A stretch of 64,000 nucleotides of DNA, taken from Centroberyx gerrardi (Eukaryota > Chordata > Actinopteri > Beryciformes > Berycidae). The notes beneath the pieces were generated by a model, which saw only the letters and a list, made by a program, of their open reading frames with translations, did no database searches and was not told where the DNA came from. A program made the position numbers and the translations under genes. Shown in pieces: positions 10,741 through 35,464 of this stretch. Position 1 is the first letter of the stretch, and each line of letters begins with the position of its first letter. The stretch spans positions 28,174,034 to 28,238,033 of the forward strand of contig NC_136015.1 in NCBI RefSeq assembly GCF_048128805.1. Reading direction: 5' to 3'.

Positions 10741-11864
10741 TAAATCCCACTGCTGGTCCACAGGGGAACCTCAAGGGTCAGTGCTTGGACCCCTTCTCTT
10801 TTCAATATACACCACCTCACTTGGTGCAGTCATCCGCTCACATGGCTTCTCGTACCATTCATATGCTGACGACACCCAGCTCCTCCTATCGTTCCCGCCA
10901 GACGACCCACGGTCTCGGCACAGATATCGGTATGCCTCGCCGATATCTCGGCATGGATGAAGGAACGCCACCTTCAGCTTAACCTGTCAAAGACTGAGCT
11001 CCTTGTCATCCCAGCCGGTCCCTCTGTACAACAGCAGATCAGTATCCAGCTCGAATCAGCTCAGCTCATTCCCACAAAGTCTGCCAGAAACTTGGGTGTC
11101 ATGACTGATGACCAACTAACCTTTAAGGAGCATGTGGCTTCTGTTGCTCGGTCATATGGATTTGCCCTGTACAACATCAGGAAGATTAGACCCTACCTGT
11201 CTGAACATGCAGCACAACTTACTGGCAGGGCTCCCGGCATGTACGCTCAAACCTCTGCAGATGATCCAGAACGCGGCGGTGCGTCTGGTCTTCAACTAGC
11301 CCAAAAGCCTGACCCGCTGTTCATATCCCTCCACTGGCTCCCAGTCGCTGCCCACATCAAGTTCAAGTCCTTGATGCTCGCCTACAAAGCAGCAACCAAA
11401 ACGGCTCCGACCTACCTGAACTCCCTCATTCAGGTCTACGCTCCCTCCCGCCCACTACGCTCTGCCAAGGAGCGCCGCCTGGTGCTGCCGCCACAACAAG
11501 GCCCAAAGTTTCTATCCAGACTCTTCTTCTGTGGTTCCTCGGTGGTGGAACGAGTTACCAAACTCCATTCGATCCGCAGAGTCCCTCTCAATCTTTAAGA
11601 AAAGGCTAAAGACCCAGCTCTTCAGTGAACACCTTCTCACCTGATAGACTGTGTAATCTAAATAAATAAATAAATAAATAAATAAATATTTATCTGCCTC
11701 GTAGCACCTATGTCTTGTTGGACTAGATCTTAGCTTTATGGCTCTTACTCTCGTTGTTCTCTCCTGACTAGATCCTTGCTTGTGTTGTATTAAAATCTCA
11801 TGTGTACGTCGCTTTGGATAAAAGCGTCTGCCAAATGGGAAATTGTAATTGCAATTGTAATTGA
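10741..11864 (+). mobile_element. 5'-truncated L2-like LINE, copy B
   Basis: Same family as copy A and very similar over 10741-11850, starting in the reverse transcriptase at the region before YADD ([11 protein letters not shown] in the frame at about 10850). It keeps [20 protein letters not shown], which copy A lost, but lacks the ISHLDSCN segment. It ends in GGGAAATTGTAATTG repeats. It is inserted inside the TATGTTATAATAACC minisatellite; GAGT just left of the insert and GAGT just right is a possible 4-bp target duplication. Confidence 0.88.
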
Positions 11865-11959
11865 GTATTAGTATGTTATATTAGTTATATTAGTATGTTA
11901 TAATAACCATACTAACCAGACTATTAGTATGTTATATTAACCAGAGTATTAGTATGAGG

Positions 11960-12360
11960 TAGTAGTACTGAGGTACTAGTCAGTGAAATCTGCTGGTTTA
12001 GTGTTTAGTTTTTGGTTTTCTGTCCTAAAGAATCCAAACTTATTTTTGTCTGAATCTTTTTTCATTTGGACCCGATCCACCTGCGCCCCCTGCTGGAGAA
12101 GGAGATCATATCAGTGAGTATGTGTGTGCTGTGTGTACATGTAGGCTATGTGCTGTGTGTATGTTATTTATCAGCTGTATCTACTGTTAACAACTTCATA
12201 TCAGCATAGTCTGTAGAAAACAGAAGTAGCTTCTTTCATGCCACTGCAAACCTGCTGCTGTTTTTCCACACAGAGCCTTCATTAAGCTAACACACCGTAT
12301 AAACATTAGCATCCACTCTTCAGTTAAATAGCAAAAGCAAATAATAGCATATCCAATACA
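11960..12360. other. No gene recognised
   Basis: Unique-looking sequence apart from one strong CTCF-like motif. GTGAGTATG at 12114 resembles a splice donor, but I could not tie it to an exon. Confidence 0.4.
12082..12096 (-). promoter_or_regulatory. CTCF-like motif
   Basis: The minus strand reads CCAGCAGGGGGCGCA, which fits the known vertebrate CTCF core consensus CCASYAGRKGGCR at every position. Single site; binding is inferred only from the motif. Confidence 0.5.
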
Positions 12361-12422
12361 GATATGCTATATTATATTATATTATATTATATTATATTAT
12401 ATTATATTATATTATATTATAT
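12361..12422. repeat. (TATTA)n microsatellite
   Basis: About twelve perfect five-base TATAT/ATTAT repeats. Confidence 0.95.
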
Positions 12423-13200
12423 GTTGTTCGTGCAGCACCTCATTAAGAAAAACATCTGCTTTTACAACTGGTTCGTCTGACATTCCTAAAATATTCTACC
12501 ACCAAACTATACTGTAAATCTGAGACTTTATTAAAATAAAGTGCTGTTTTTTGATCATGTACATGCCGAATTTAGCAGAACACACAAACGATCCACACAT
12601 GATCTGATTCATGTTTTACGACGTTCGTATCGTTGCTGGTAAGCAAGGTTTCATTAAATTCACAGATTTTTTTATGTAGTTTGGCGCATCAAAAGGTATC
12701 GGGTCTACACAGGGATTTCCTGCAGGAAAACCCTAAAGCACATCATAGCAGATATATTCACAGTTACGGCTGCTACTAATAATAACTACAATAATTATAC
12801 TTATGGCTATCACTACCAATAACAATAACAACACGTGACTAATATTAATAATGATAATAACGCACCTGTCTGGATCTGCTGTATCGGAAACACACAAGAG
12901 GATGGAAGCTAATCGATATATTTATAGACATCAATGTTTCTTATTGGAGTCGCTAACGGGTTTAATGTTTAAACACAACGCAGAGGAAACAGAACCTGCG
13001 ATAATGACAGTTTCATGTTTATCTTCTGATCAAGAATTTAAGACTGTCGGTCGCCATGTTCCTTCTGTTGGGACGCAGAAATGTGACGTATGTCCATCCA
13101 ACAACATTTTTTCTGGAAGGTAAAATTTAAGTGAACTATCTGTGTTGTCAGTACTCTACCGTTAAATCAGTTTTATTGAACATCTTGTTAATGTGTGACC
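12423..13200. other. Unique sequence upstream of promoter; no gene recognised
   Basis: AT-rich sequence with no recognisable exon. A non-coding 5' exon of FAM210A (minus) could lie at its right end near 13200, but I see nothing that fixes one. Confidence 0.4.
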
Positions 13201-13270
13201 AAACTGGCAACCCCGAAGGAGGCGATTGGATTGGAAGTGGAACCTAGTCCGGATCTGGCAACCCGACCCA

Positions 13271-13314
13271 CCCGGAAGCTGGTCAGTGCGCATGCGTCCT
13301 GGTTGGAAATCAAC
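13271..13314 (+). promoter_or_regulatory. Likely bidirectional FAM210A/RNMT promoter and RNMT 5' non-coding exon
   Basis: A locally GC-rich stretch with CCGGAAGC (ETS-type) at 13272-13279 and TGCGCATGCGT (NRF1-type palindrome) at 13287-13297, followed by CAACGTGAGT, a strong donor with GT at 13315. It lies between minus-strand FAM210A and plus-strand RNMT. ETS plus NRF1 sites are typical of TATA-less housekeeping divergent promoters. The first coding RNMT exon has an acceptor at 16158-16159 upstream of its ATG, so an untranslated exon ending at 13314 is expected. Transcription start is not visible from sequence. Confidence 0.55.
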
Positions 13315-13837
13315 GTGAGTTTGTTGTGTGTTTTTATCTGTGAATGTATTTTGCAACACGGCCGGTTTCTGTCTGGTTCCACATTGTTGTGAAAACCGAT
13401 AGCGACCGTTTCTTTTTCTAATAATAAGCGCGAGATGGAAGCAAAGCGCGGTTTGCTTTCCGGACAGAGAACACAAACTCCAGGAGCTAGCCTGCTAGCT
13501 AACAGCTAGCTCGCTAGCTTTCTAGCTAACAGCAGCCCCTCTGTTTTGAAAACAGAGTAGAATAGAATATGTTTCAACAGTACAGGAGTTAGCCTTTTAG
13601 TTTAGCTAACAGCTAACTGTGCTAACATGTTACCAGTCAGTAGAGTTCACAGTAGAGATGAACAGATAAATAAAACAGAGTAGAGTAGAATCTGTTACAA
13701 CAGTAACAAATTCTATTCTATTCTACAAATCAGTTTATATCAATATTTAGGCTATATCAGATATCAGTATTTATATCAGATATCAATATTTATATCAGAT
13801 ATTTAGGTGTTTATGTGGATTTATCCTCCACTACATC

Positions 13838-13839
13838 CC

Positions 13840-13870
<31 letters not shown>

Positions 13871-13905
13871 CACTGTCTGTCTCACTGTCTACCTGTCTGC
13901 CCCCC
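13838..13905. repeat. (GTCT)n tract
   Basis: Short run of CTGT/GTCT repeats of the same kind as the large array at 15470-16155. Confidence 0.85.
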
Positions 13906-14388
13906 TCCCTCTGCTGAGAGCGGGGACTGTAGGTTATATTGATATGCAAAGTAGCATATGATGTCATTTGGCGACTTCTAGTGACTTTTTATATATATTT
14001 TATATGATTATATATATTATAATCGCCCTTAACTCCGTTCTTGTTCTGTCCGCAGACCACAGTAACAAAATCGTGGCATTTATAAACATTTATCTGGCTA
14101 ACATACGGAACAGACGGGTGCGCAGTCCGACAAAAACAGAAGCCATGCGTCTCTCCAAAGTCGCTCCGGCTCCATTTCAGATCCGGTAGCGATCTGCTGC
14201 ACCGCTGCAGCTGCTGAAGTAAACAGCTGCAGTGAAGTAAACAGCTGCCTGTCTGATCCGACACAAACGGACGCAACTGGTGTCAGTTAAAGTTTCGCTT
14301 TAGATCAATTTCTGTATACTGACCAACTAACTGGAATGTTTCCATGCCAACGTCAATTTAGAGGCCGTTCTTTATACATACTTTACTA

Positions 14389-15242
14389 CAGGGATACTCA
14401 AACTTTTTTATTGAAGTTCAAAGGTCCGGAACAATGCCAGTAAAACGCACCGACAAATCAACGTCCATAACTTGTCCATAACATAACTTAAACATAACTT
14501 TAAGTGCACACATTCAGTACTACAGTATGGTGGCTTGAGTCAGTGGAGAAATGGCTGTTTGCCTGTAACCGATGCCTTGCACCTGGGCACTTGGGCACTT
14601 ACCCAATTGTCCATTGGTCAAACTGCTGCTGTTGGAGTTTTTAACAATGTTCATCATGGAAAATCCAGATTCACATCGATATGTGGAACCAAACATGGTG
14701 AGCACATGAATGGCCGCCTTCTGAAGGTGGGGAACATTTGCTGTAGTAACACAATCGGCGACCCGCCTCACTTTGAAAAAAGTGGCAGAAACAAAGCGGA
14801 GCGGTAATGTGTTGTTTGTTGCCAGGCAACCAAAGTAGCGCTGAGTTGTTCTCTTGAGAGCAGAATCTGTGCCCTTCCATAGGAAATAGTGGCGTTTTGA
14901 GGGGAAACCACTCTGCAATGTGAATGCAGCCGTAGCCATCACAGCGGCACACACAAACACACACAAACACACACACACAAGCGGCTCTGTGAAAGTAAAA
15001 ATCAAGGATGGTTAACTTGCGCTCTGCAGTGCGTCACATGCAATCGCACACACAAGTAAATATAAGTGAATATACTGTATGCACGTTCAATCACACAACG
15101 CCTCGACACAAGAAAATATATTCCTTCATTAACTAACGATACATTAACTTATGTTTAATGTGACACAAGGTCCGGTCCGGATTGATCTGTAGTTCGGTCC
15201 GGATCCAGATCCGGATCTTGGTCCGGAGTTTGAGAAGCCCTG
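14389..15242 (-). mobile_element. Internally deleted hAT transposon with 8-bp target duplication
   Basis: Direct 8-bp duplication CTTTACTA at 14381-14388 and 15243-15250. Terminal inverted repeats are CAGGGATACTCAAAC and, from the right end, CAGGGCTTCTCAAAC. On the minus strand a frame ends with HVLTMFGSTYRCESGFSMMN then IVKNSNSSSLTN, the hAT C-terminal dimerisation domain (family pattern with CESxFSxMN). The rest of the transposase is missing, so it is non-autonomous. It lies in RNMT 5' intronic sequence. Confidence 0.9.
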
Positions 15243-15470
15243 CTTTACTACATAGTTAAAATATTCATTTTTTTCATATTTTTCATGACCTATAGCCACC
15301 GTTGCTTCTCAGTTGGAAAAAGAAAACACTTGCACTATAAAAGCATTTGAGATGCATAATATGTGTAAATTTATGTATACATTTAATTATCAAATATTAA
15401 ATTATTAAATTATAAAATGTTGAATACCGTGATATAATACTGATACCGTCCAATTTGAGTCCATATCGCC
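15243..15470. other. AT-rich intronic sequence
   Basis: Nothing recognised between the hAT copy and the GTCT array, apart from the 8-bp target duplication at its left edge. Confidence 0.4.
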
Positions 15471-16155
15471 CACCCCTACTGTCTCACTGGCTACCTGTCT
15501 CACTGTCTGTCTGTCTCACTGTCTGCCTCTCTCCCTGTCTATCTCACTGGCTACCTGTCTCACTGTCTGCCTGTCTCACTGTCTGCCTGTCTCCCTGTCT
15601 GTCTCACTGGCTACCTGTCTCACTGTCTGTCTGTCTCACTGTCTGCCTCTCTCCCTGTCTGTCTCACTGGCTACCTGTCTCACTGTCTGCCTGTCTCACT
15701 GTCTGCCTGTCTCACTGTCTCACTGTCTGCCTGTCTCACTGTCTGCCTGTCTCACTGTCTCACTGTCTGTCTGTCTCACTGTCTGCCTCTCTCCCTGTCT
15801 GTCTCACTGTCTGCCTGTCTCACTGTCTGCCTGTCTCACTGTCTGTCTGTCTGTCTCACTGTCTGCCTCTCTCCCTGTCTATCTCACTGGCTACCTGTCT
15901 CACTGTCTGCCTGTCTCACTGTCTGCCTGTCTCCCTGTCTGTCTCACTGGCTACCTGTCTCACTGTCTGTCTGTCTCACTGTCTGCCTCTCTCCCTGTCT
16001 GTCTCACTGGCTACCTGTCTCACTGTCTGCCTGTCTCACTGTCTGCCTGTCTCACTGTCTGCCTGTCTCACTGTCTCACTGTCTGCCTGTCTCACTGTCT
16101 GCCTGTCTCACTGTCTCACTGTCTGCCTGTCTCACTGTCTGCCTGTCTCACTGCT
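15470..16155. repeat. CTGTCTCACTGTCTGC pyrimidine-rich array abutting RNMT acceptor
   Basis: About 690 bp of 4-bp GTCT-based repeats organised in 16-bp units (GCCTGTCTCACTGTCT), with longer blocks containing CACTGGCTACCTGTCT recurring roughly every 60 bp. The array ends at CACTGCTCCAG, the splice acceptor of the first RNMT coding exon, so the repeat itself supplies the polypyrimidine tract. Confidence 0.93.
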
Positions 16156-16169
16156 CCAGCTTCAGTAGA

Positions 16170-29269
<13,100 letters not shown>

Positions 29270-29513
29270 TGTTGGAACCAAACTGCTGGTTAGTTTAGTA
29301 AACTGATGAGTCTCTCTGCCTCCACAGTCTGTTTGTACAGCAATTGGTTGTCTTTTGTTTTGGTTAGGTTTTTTTTGTTTGTTTGTTTTGGTTTGGTTGG
29401 GGGGGGGGTTACCAGTGGATTAAACAGTGAAACCACCACTGCTGTCTGATTTTCCTTTTTGTCTAAACTCCAACTTTACTTTCTTTGAGTTTGATTTCTG
29501 TCTGGTTTCACTA

Positions 29514-29519
29514 AATAAA
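29514..29519 (+). terminator. Probable RNMT polyadenylation signal
   Basis: AATAAA, overlapping a second AATAAA four bases later, 245 bp after the stop codon. First consensus signal downstream of RNMT. Confidence 0.6.
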
Positions 29520-29539
29520 TAAATCACATTAAGGTTTAA

Positions 29540-30880
29540 TGTTGTGCTGTCATTCATTTAGTCAACAAGGACTTAAAGGAAAACTCCCTAAAACTCTTTA
29601 ACTCTGCTAAAAACAGCTGTTGATGTTCTTTTCATCTCTGTCTCCATTCAGTAGTTAGTTGTGTTTTTCTTCTTGGTGGATAACCGGCCAATCGTAGACG
29701 AGGTGACGTCACCTCCAGATGTTTCCAGCAGCTCCAATGGAGTTTGATATGAGAAAATGTTTCAGGATGTAAAACATCAGCGGTAAACGTCAGGTTTTGG
29801 TGTCAGTCCCTCAGAATCAAAGAACGAGGGCTTCTTTCTAGAGCCGCCATTTTGCACCAAGAGACGTTCAACAATCATACAGGGAGAAATCCATCGTAGA
29901 AGAGGAGAGAGACCAGTTTCTCCACCACAGGAGCAGGAGAGAGACCAGAATGCACTGCAGGAGCAGGAGAGAGACCAGAATGCACTGCAGCAGAGAGACA
30001 GGTTGGGTTTGAGGAAGGAGAGACTCAGCTTTGTCTACCTGCTAGTGAAGTTAGGTTCATACTGCAGATTTAGTGGATGACTTATAAAGCAAACAAGTAA
30101 AAGAACATTGGTGAATATATTTGTGATTACTGGAAGAGGAAGAACAATTCCAAAACTATATTTGAGGAATTATTTTTCTTCTGTATTAAACACATTCAAA
30201 TGTTAAAAGCTTGTTCCCGTATGAGCCTTTTTTTCACTCTAACCAGAAAGTGCAGTTTCCTGTAAACAGGCTGCATCAGCGTTTTTTCTGCCAGCGTCTT
30301 TTCATTAAAAGTCATGGCAAGGCGCACAAAAGGCGGATGCTCCGGGGAAAAAAAACGCTGCACCGGCCCTAACTCTAAATGTTTGCTCCCTCAATCCAGA
30401 TTAATATTGAAAAATATTTTTAAAGAAGGAAAAGGACTGGTCCTGAGGAGGAGCAGGACAGTCTGGACCAGAGGAGCTGCTGAGCAGTAAAACAGAGCAG
30501 ATAATAATGTCAAAGGCTGTAATGTAATGATGTAAAGATACAGGAGAGACTGACAGCAGAGAGATGCAGCAGGGCAGAGGGCAGAACAGCTGATTTCTCT
30601 GTAAAAGGAGTCTCATTTCTCATTTCTATTCACCTTGTAGACAAAAACAAGCAACAAACAGAACAGTGTAGCACTGTTTATATTTTTAAGTTATGTTATC
30701 TTTGACACAAAGTACTTGAAAGGGAGCACTTAAGATATGTACAGGTTAGTTATTTGTTTGACAAATGGAACTATTTAAAATGGAGTACAATCGATAATTT
30801 TTCAGTCGTTCAGGTAATGGGATCCTTTTATTGATAACAGCCTATGTATTGGCAATATAAGAGAATACAATAAGAAAATG
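29540..30880. other. Intergenic, no gene recognised
   Basis: Unique-looking sequence. A short duplication near 29925-29995 (GAGCAGGAGAGAGACCAGAA twice) is the only repeat I see. Confidence 0.45.
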
Positions 30881-30884
30881 TAAG

Positions 30885-31247
30885 AATTAACGGGTCAGAC
30901 CGTTGATGTTAACGGGTTAGACTGTTCACATGTTATCGGGTCAGACATGTTAACGGGTCAGACTGCTCACATGTTATCGGGTCAGACATGTTAACGGGTC
31001 AGACTGCTCACATGTTAACAGGTCAGACATGTTAACGGGTCAGACTGCTCACATGTTAACAGGTCAGACATGTTAACAGGTCAGACTGCTCACATGTTAA
31101 CGGGTCAGACTGCTCACATGTTAACGGGTCAGACATGTTAACGGGTCAGACTGCTCACATGTTAACAGGTCAGACATGTTAACGGGTCAGACTGCTCACA
31201 TGTTAACGGGTCAGACTGCTCACATGTTAACGGGTCAGACATGTTAA
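30885..31247. repeat. CATGTTAACGGGTCAGAC minisatellite, block 1
   Basis: About 17 units of 18-24 bp (GCTCACATGTTAACGGGTCA, and the shorter GACATGTTAACGGGTCA). Same family as 32260-33730 and 35275-35462. Confidence 0.92.
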
Positions 31248-31770
31248 CCTCCAATAAGGCGTGGTCGGAGGATACGCAGGTGTATCCTCGATGCGGAAAT
31301 AATGAGTGAAGTCAGTTAACCATTGGCACGTGCGGATATAAGCCCGCCTCCATACCATCAGAAAATGTGCTGACATTGGCTGAAAAAAATCCACAGGTGT
31401 AAGTAGCCCCAACTTGTTATATATTCTCCAAACAGAAATAGCATAGGTTTTAAATGTTAGCCGAACATTTGTTAATTAAGGGTGACATTAAATGTTCATA
31501 TACAGACAGATTTGTTGTAGTTGCAGGATGTCAAACTTTTCCCAAATAGGCATCAGTAAATGATCTTAAGGCTTGAATGTGATTATAGGGACAGAGGAGG
31601 AGACACGCCAGCTGATCCTCCAGCGCATAGAGAGGGTGAGTCGGGGCAAGTAATGCGAATGTTATATGGATCATATTATATATATAGATTATATCCTTAG
31701 AATAATTTAGACAGCTGTCATCCTGCGTGGGAGGAGCTTCGACATAACGCTTCAAACGTCAGTTCAAGCC
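31248..31770. other. Unique sequence between minisatellite blocks
   Basis: No gene recognised. Together with the LTR-like segment to 32255 it separates two blocks of one minisatellite, so the pair may be one insertion. Confidence 0.4.
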
Positions 31771-31779
31771 AGGTTCACT

Positions 31780-32255
31780 CACCTCCTCGCATCTTCTCCT
31801 TGCTTCCTCCGTGACCTTTGACCGAGGAGTCGAAGAGATGCGAGACGAGGAGAAATTGTTACCAAATGGAATGCACCCGGTGTCTGTGTGTCTCTCTCCC
31901 TCAGGTACCTGGTAGGCAGAGTTGCTACTATTAGTGCAACTGGGAGCACCTGGCCAGTCTCCCAGGGGTATTTAAGACCAGACCGTCCCCAGTCCAGAGA
32001 GACTCTCTCCCCCATGCAACATGGTTTGTTTTGGGTTGGCTCTGCCATTTTGTTAACTTTTAGTTCACACCTCACAACACCTTCTCACACTACACCTCTC
32101 ACACACCCACTCACCGACGCTACTGATTGTACTGATTGACACAGCTCATGTTTTTGGTATGGGTTTGTTAGTATTTTGTTAATAAACTTGGTTATTTTTT
32201 CCATTAAAACCATGCATCTCCCTTCTTTGTCATGGCTCACGAGCCGGGTCATGAC
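31780..32255 (+). mobile_element. LTR-like fragment
   Basis: GGGGTATTTAAGACCAGACC (TATA-like, about 31965) is followed by AATAAAC at 32179 and by GGCTCACGAGCCGGGTCATG then ACA at about 32232-32254. This is the order expected of U3-R-U5 in a Gypsy-type LTR. The left end and target duplication are not visible. The minisatellite resumes right after. Confidence 0.45.
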
Positions 32256-32259
32256 AGCA

Positions 32260-33730
32260 GGTTAGACCGTTCACATGTTAGCGGGTCAGACCGTTCACGT
32301 GTTAGTCAAACCGTTCACATGTTAACGGGTGGGGACCGTTCACGTGTTAGCGGGTCAGACCATTCACGTGTTAGTCAGACCGTTCACATGTTAGCGGGTC
32401 AGACCGTTCACGTGTTAGTCAGACCGTTCACATGTTAGCGGGTCAGACCGTTCACGTTAGTCAGACCGTTCACATGTTAACGGGTCAGACCGTTCACGTT
32501 AGTCAGACCGTTCACATGTTAGCGGGTCAGACCGTTCACGTTAGTCAGACCGTTCACATGTTAACGGGTCAGACCGTTCACGTCAGTCAGACCGTTCACG
32601 TTAGTCAGACCATTCACATGTTAGCGGGTCAGACATTCACGTTAGTCAGACCGTTCACATGTTAACGGGTCAGACCGTTCACGTTAGTCAGACCGTTCAC
32701 GTTAGTCAGACCGTTCACATGTTAGCGGGTCAGACGTTCACGTTAGTCAGACCGTTCACATGTTAGCGGGTCAGACCGTTCACATGTTAGCGGGTCAGAC
32801 CGCTCATGTCAGTCAGACCGTTCACGTTAGTCAGACCGTTCACATGTTAGCGGGTCAGACCGTTCACGTTAGTCAGACCGTTCACATGTTAACGGGTCAG
32901 ACCGTTCACGTTAGTCAGACCGTTCACATGTTAGCGGGCCAGACGTTCACGTTAGTCAGACCGTTCACATGTTAACGGGTCAGACCGTTCACGTTAGTCA
33001 GACCGTTCACATGTTAACGGGTCAGACCGTTCACGTTAGTCAGACCGTTCACATGTTAGCGGGTCAGACCGTTCACATGTTAGCGGGTCAGACGTTCACG
33101 TTAGTCAGACCGTTCACATGTTAGCGGGTCAGACCGTTCACATGTTAGCGGGTCAGACCGCTCATGTCAGTCAGACCGTTCACGTTAGTCAGACCGTTCA
33201 CATGTTAGCGGGTCAGACCGTTCACGTTAGTCAGACCGTTCACATGTTAACGGGTCAGACCGTTCACGTTAGTCAGACCGTTCACATGTTAGCGGGCCAG
33301 ACGTTCACGTTAGTCAGACCGTTCACATGTTAACGGGTCAGACCGTTCACGTTAGTCAGACCGTTCACATGTTAACGGGTCAGACCGTTCACGTTAGTCA
33401 GACCGTTCACATGTTAGCGGGTCAGACCGTTCACGTTAGTCAGACCGTTCACATGTTAACGGGTCAGACCGTTCACGTTAGTCAGACCGTTCACATGTTA
33501 GCGGGCCAGACGTTCACGTTAGTCAGACCGTTCACATGTTAGCGGGTCAGACCGTTCACATGTTAGCGGGTCAGACCGCTCACGTTAGTCAGACTGTTCA
33601 CGTTAGCGGGTCAGACGTTCACGTTAGTCAGACCGTTCACATGTTAACGGGTCAGACCGTTCACGTTAGTCAGACCGTTCACATGTTAGCGGGTCAGACC
33701 GTTCACGTTAGTCAGATCGTTCATGTTGCC
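32260..33730. repeat. GTTCACATGTTAGCGGGTCA minisatellite, block 2 with higher-order repeat
   Basis: About 75 units alternating GACCGTTCACATGTTAGCGG, GTCAGACCGTTCACGTTA and short variants. A segment starting at 32757 recurs almost unchanged at 33115, a 358-bp higher-order period, and parts recur again about 209 bp on. Confidence 0.93.
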
Positions 33731-33734
33731 CCTG

Positions 33735-35272
33735 TGACCTAGTGGTGGCCAGGAGGGTGTGTGTCAGGATAAATCTCTGTAGTTAGGAAACATGAGACAC
33801 ATCAGGAGCTTGTGTTAAGCTTGACCGCAGGATTTATTCTGTATAATTATTATGCACACAAGAACATTTCTTTTATATCATATCAAACTCTTGACTATGA
33901 CTTTAAACTTATGACACTGACCTTGACTAATGACTTTGACTCCAGAGATGTGTAACTCAAATGCCCTATGACACAGTACAAAACCAAATAAGGTAAAACT
34001 TGTCACTCTTTACATTACTATACAATAACCCATACTCATATACTCAGGAGAATACATTCAATATCAGTATAAACATTGTATCAAAAATGAATGTCTATAT
34101 TTCTTCTGTTTCATTGTTTGAAATATCCCTTTAACACAAAATATCAAAATAATACACAACGTGCTTAACAGTATAAACTCTCCTGTTCAATTCGGTCCTT
34201 GAAAGTATGTATTTAGTCCTTTCATTTTAGTTGTAACACTATCAATATTCCTCAACCACTTTCTTTGGTTTAATTCAACTTTACATTCAATATAACATAA
34301 TACACTAAAACAAGAATACAAAAAGTGCAATAATCCTGTTAGTTCTTTCAATTTCCTTTACACTCAACAAGTTCAACTTAGCTTAATGCTTCCATCAATA
34401 GAAAACACACAAAAACACCACGGAATGCTCCTCCTCAGCAACAGAGTGAAGACGTCACGAAACGCTCCCAACACGCTCACCCCCCAGACGCGGTAAAGGC
34501 GCCATGTTTTCACCATCGTGCCTCCACGCTCGACACCGCGCCACAAATACACCATCCACAAAGCCCTAGAATGACTCCACAAACCCTCAACAATTCCCTC
34601 ACCACACATCAGAAATCACAACTCATGTGAATGGCTTTTGAGCAACCGAATTGTGTAAACTCACTCCATCATAAACACAATAGGTTCGCTAGCTTAGCAC
34701 ATTAGCATGTAGCTTAATGTTCTCCATTACACATATGCACACAACAAATTCTACTACTATTACTTTGACCGAAATTGATACACTCATGACCTAAACAACA
34801 TGCTTAGCTTTCAAACTAGGTTGTGCTTTTACATTTTGGAGGAATATTAACCCACCTGTGGTTAGGAAACATGAGACACATCAGGAGCTTGTGTTAAGCT
34901 TGACCGCAGGATTTATTCTGTGGTGCGTCTCGATGGTTTTGTTTACCTCCCAAGCGCCACGCGCCCCCTAGTGACCTAATGAATTACGCTCGAGATAGAT
35001 GACAGAATGTACAATGAAATTATATTTCCTTAGTCTAAAACCAAAAAAATTAAGGGGTGTCTATTTTTTTTATCTATTGTTTTTAAATAATCTATTTAAC
35101 ATATCCCTAAGTTTTCAAAGTCTATTTATCTTCTTATAAATCTTAATCTTTTTTAAATTCACATTCTAATAATGCATATCAAATTTTTAACTTTATACTC
35201 CATTAACTGTTTTATCTTTGTCTTTTTAACCCCTTATATACTATGAGCTATAATTACATTTTAACCCTTTAC
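33735..35272. other. Insertion in minisatellite with 61-bp direct repeats
   Basis: GTTAGGAAACATGAGACACA then TCAGGAGCTTGTGTTAAGCT and TGACCGCAGGATTTATTCTG occurs at 33782-33842 and again at 34861-34921. On the minus strand the repeat contains AATAAA. It could be a rearranged LTR or a tandem duplication; no coding remains were recognised. Confidence 0.5.
34960..34976 (-). promoter_or_regulatory. CTCF-like motif
   Basis: The minus strand reads GGTCACTAGGGGGCGCG. It agrees with the CTCF core apart from the first C of CCA (here TCA). Same sequence type as the 16520-17095 array unit. Confidence 0.4.
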
Positions 35273-35274
35273 AT

Positions 35275-35462
35275 TCACATGTTAGCAGGTCAGACCGTTC
35301 ACATGTTAGCGGGTCAGACCGTTCACGTGTTAGCGGGTCAGACCGTTCACGTGTTAGCGGGTCAGACCGTTCACATGTTAGTCAAACCGTTCTCATGTTA
35401 GCGGGTCAGACCGTTCACATGTTAGCGGGTCAGACCGTTCACATGTTAGCGGGTCAGACCCA
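35275..35462. repeat. GTTCACATGTTAGCGGGTCA minisatellite, block 3
   Basis: About eight units of the same 24-bp repeat. A last single unit is at 36750-36776. Confidence 0.92.
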
Positions 35463-35464
35463 AG

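Noticed and set aside
12070..12114. Possible coding exon ending in GTGAGTATG
   Set aside because: No acceptor or recognisable protein continuity; the GC-rich core is better explained by the CTCF-like motif.
15455..16168. 237-codon Cys/Leu/Ser-rich frame
   Set aside because: Translation of the GTCT array only; it ends at the RNMT acceptor.
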